64,000 nt of DNA from positions 868,001-932,000 of the forward strand of contig NZ_BDAI01000001.1 in assembly GCF_002091755.1 (NCBI RefSeq), given 5' to 3'. The stretch's first letter is position 1. Each line of letters opens with the position of its first letter. Under the pieces are notes generated by a model that was not told the origin of the DNA, did not search any database, and saw only the letters and a program-made list of their open reading frames with translations. Made by a program: the position numbers and the translations under genes. This document shows, piece after piece, positions 63,691 to 64,000 of this stretch. The stretch comes from Pseudomonas nitroreducens NBRC 12694 (GTDB lineage Bacteria > Pseudomonadota > Gammaproteobacteria > Pseudomonadales > Pseudomonadaceae).

Positions 63691-64000
63691 CCTTGGCACC
63701 CGCGCGATCACGCCGCGCCTCGATGATGTTGGGCAACTGGGAGATGCGCGCCAGCAGGCGGCCCAGCGAATCGAGACCTGGAATCTCGATGGTCAGGCGC
63801 ATGATCGCGGTGTTGTCTTCCTTGTCCGAGCGGGTATTCACCGCCAGCACGTTGATGCGCTCGTTGAGCAGCATCTGCGAGACGTCGCGCAACAGGCCGG
63901 AACGGTCGTAGGCGCGGATGACGATATCCACCGGGTAGGTGCTGACCGGCACCGGGCCCCAGCTGACCTGGATGATCCGCTCCGGCTCGCGCCCGGCCAG
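63683..64000 (-). CDS. relA: RelA, (p)ppGpp synthetase, C-terminal part
   Basis: The last 105 residues of a RelA/SpoT protein, cut by the window end. It includes the lead-in EPERIIQVSWG and the ACT domain (TYPVDIVIRAYDRSGLLRDV to the end). This domain mediates control at the ribosome. The neighbour order relA-mazG is conserved in gammaproteobacteria and marks this as RelA rather than SpoT. Confidence 0.9.
   Translation of the reverse strand: MAGREPERIIQVSWGPVPVSTYPVDIVIRAYDRSGLLRDVSQMLLNERINVLAVNTRSDKEDNTAIMRLTIEIPGLDSLGRLLARISQLPNIIEARRDRAGAKDA

Overview
This is GC-rich chromosomal DNA from a Pseudomonas, close to the P. aeruginosa / P. citronellolis / P. nitroreducens side of the genus. 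The evidence is the gene content and order (aotJQMOP, a tyrA-aroA fusion, mupP after ubiG, an orphan ccoN4-type oxidase subunit, two DUF2790 proteins, rhlE-type helicase) and Pseudomonas-type REP palindromes built on GTAGGAGCGAGC. I see no transposase, integrase, phage module, CRISPR array, rRNA or tRNA. The window is core chromosome, but several blocks that I recall lying far apart in P. aeruginosa PAO1 are joined here. All PAO1 comparisons are from memory, not from a search.

Layout. 1-4,000: arginine/ornithine ABC transporter operon on the minus strand (aotP is cut by the window edge), with an ArgR-like promoter and an intercistronic terminator after aotJ. 4,300-9,500: acsA and a DctPQM-type TRAP transporter, all minus. 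9,600-13,100: a LysR regulator diverging from a FUSC efflux protein. 13,100-22,400: accessory genes, namely a repeat-rich spacer, a DUF2790 protein, a periplasmic phospholipase C/P1-nuclease-like protein, an MFS exporter, a DEAD-box helicase, a RibD-C/Nudix pair, an NlpC/P60 protein and two EamA permeases.

22,500-34,200: a tightly packed minus-strand block gyrA-serC-pheA-cysC-hisC-tyrA/aroA-cmk-rpsA. It joins serine and aromatic amino acid synthesis, CMP kinase and ribosomal protein S1, and contains an unexpected APS kinase (cysC) between pheA and hisC. 34,400-39,300: divergent mtnA (minus) and mtaD-ubiG-mupP-SDR (plus), covering methionine salvage, ubiquinone synthesis and muropeptide recycling. 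39,500-42,600: a diguanylate cyclase, rluB with a long repetitive disordered tail, and a Nudix hydrolase. 42,700-45,000: an orphan cbb3 oxidase pair ccoN/ccoQ with a Cys-rich CcoQ tail, and the second DUF2790 protein.

45,000-56,900: DUF2937, glutamine amidotransferase, HIT and membrane protein genes diverging from oligopeptidase B; then CPCC protein, YcgN, nitroreductase, hydroxyacid dehydrogenase, YcgL, RNase D, a strictosidine-synthase-like beta-propeller, an acyltransferase and a sulfurtransferase. 57,000-59,900: a Sel1 protein, an unknown protein and a FadL-type porin preceded by a perfect palindrome. 59,900-64,000: a MarR regulator with a Cys tetrad diverging from a thioredoxin-like CPVC protein and a Rof (Rho inhibitor) homologue, then DUF2058, lpxO, mazG and the 3' end of relA.

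The best candidates for something little described are the MarR-Cys / Trx-like / Rof cluster (59,907-61,102), the cysC insertion in the aromatic operon, the Cys-rich orphan CcoQ, and a 12-base sequence (ACCGATCGGTCA) shared by the upstream regions of the diguanylate cyclase and fadL.
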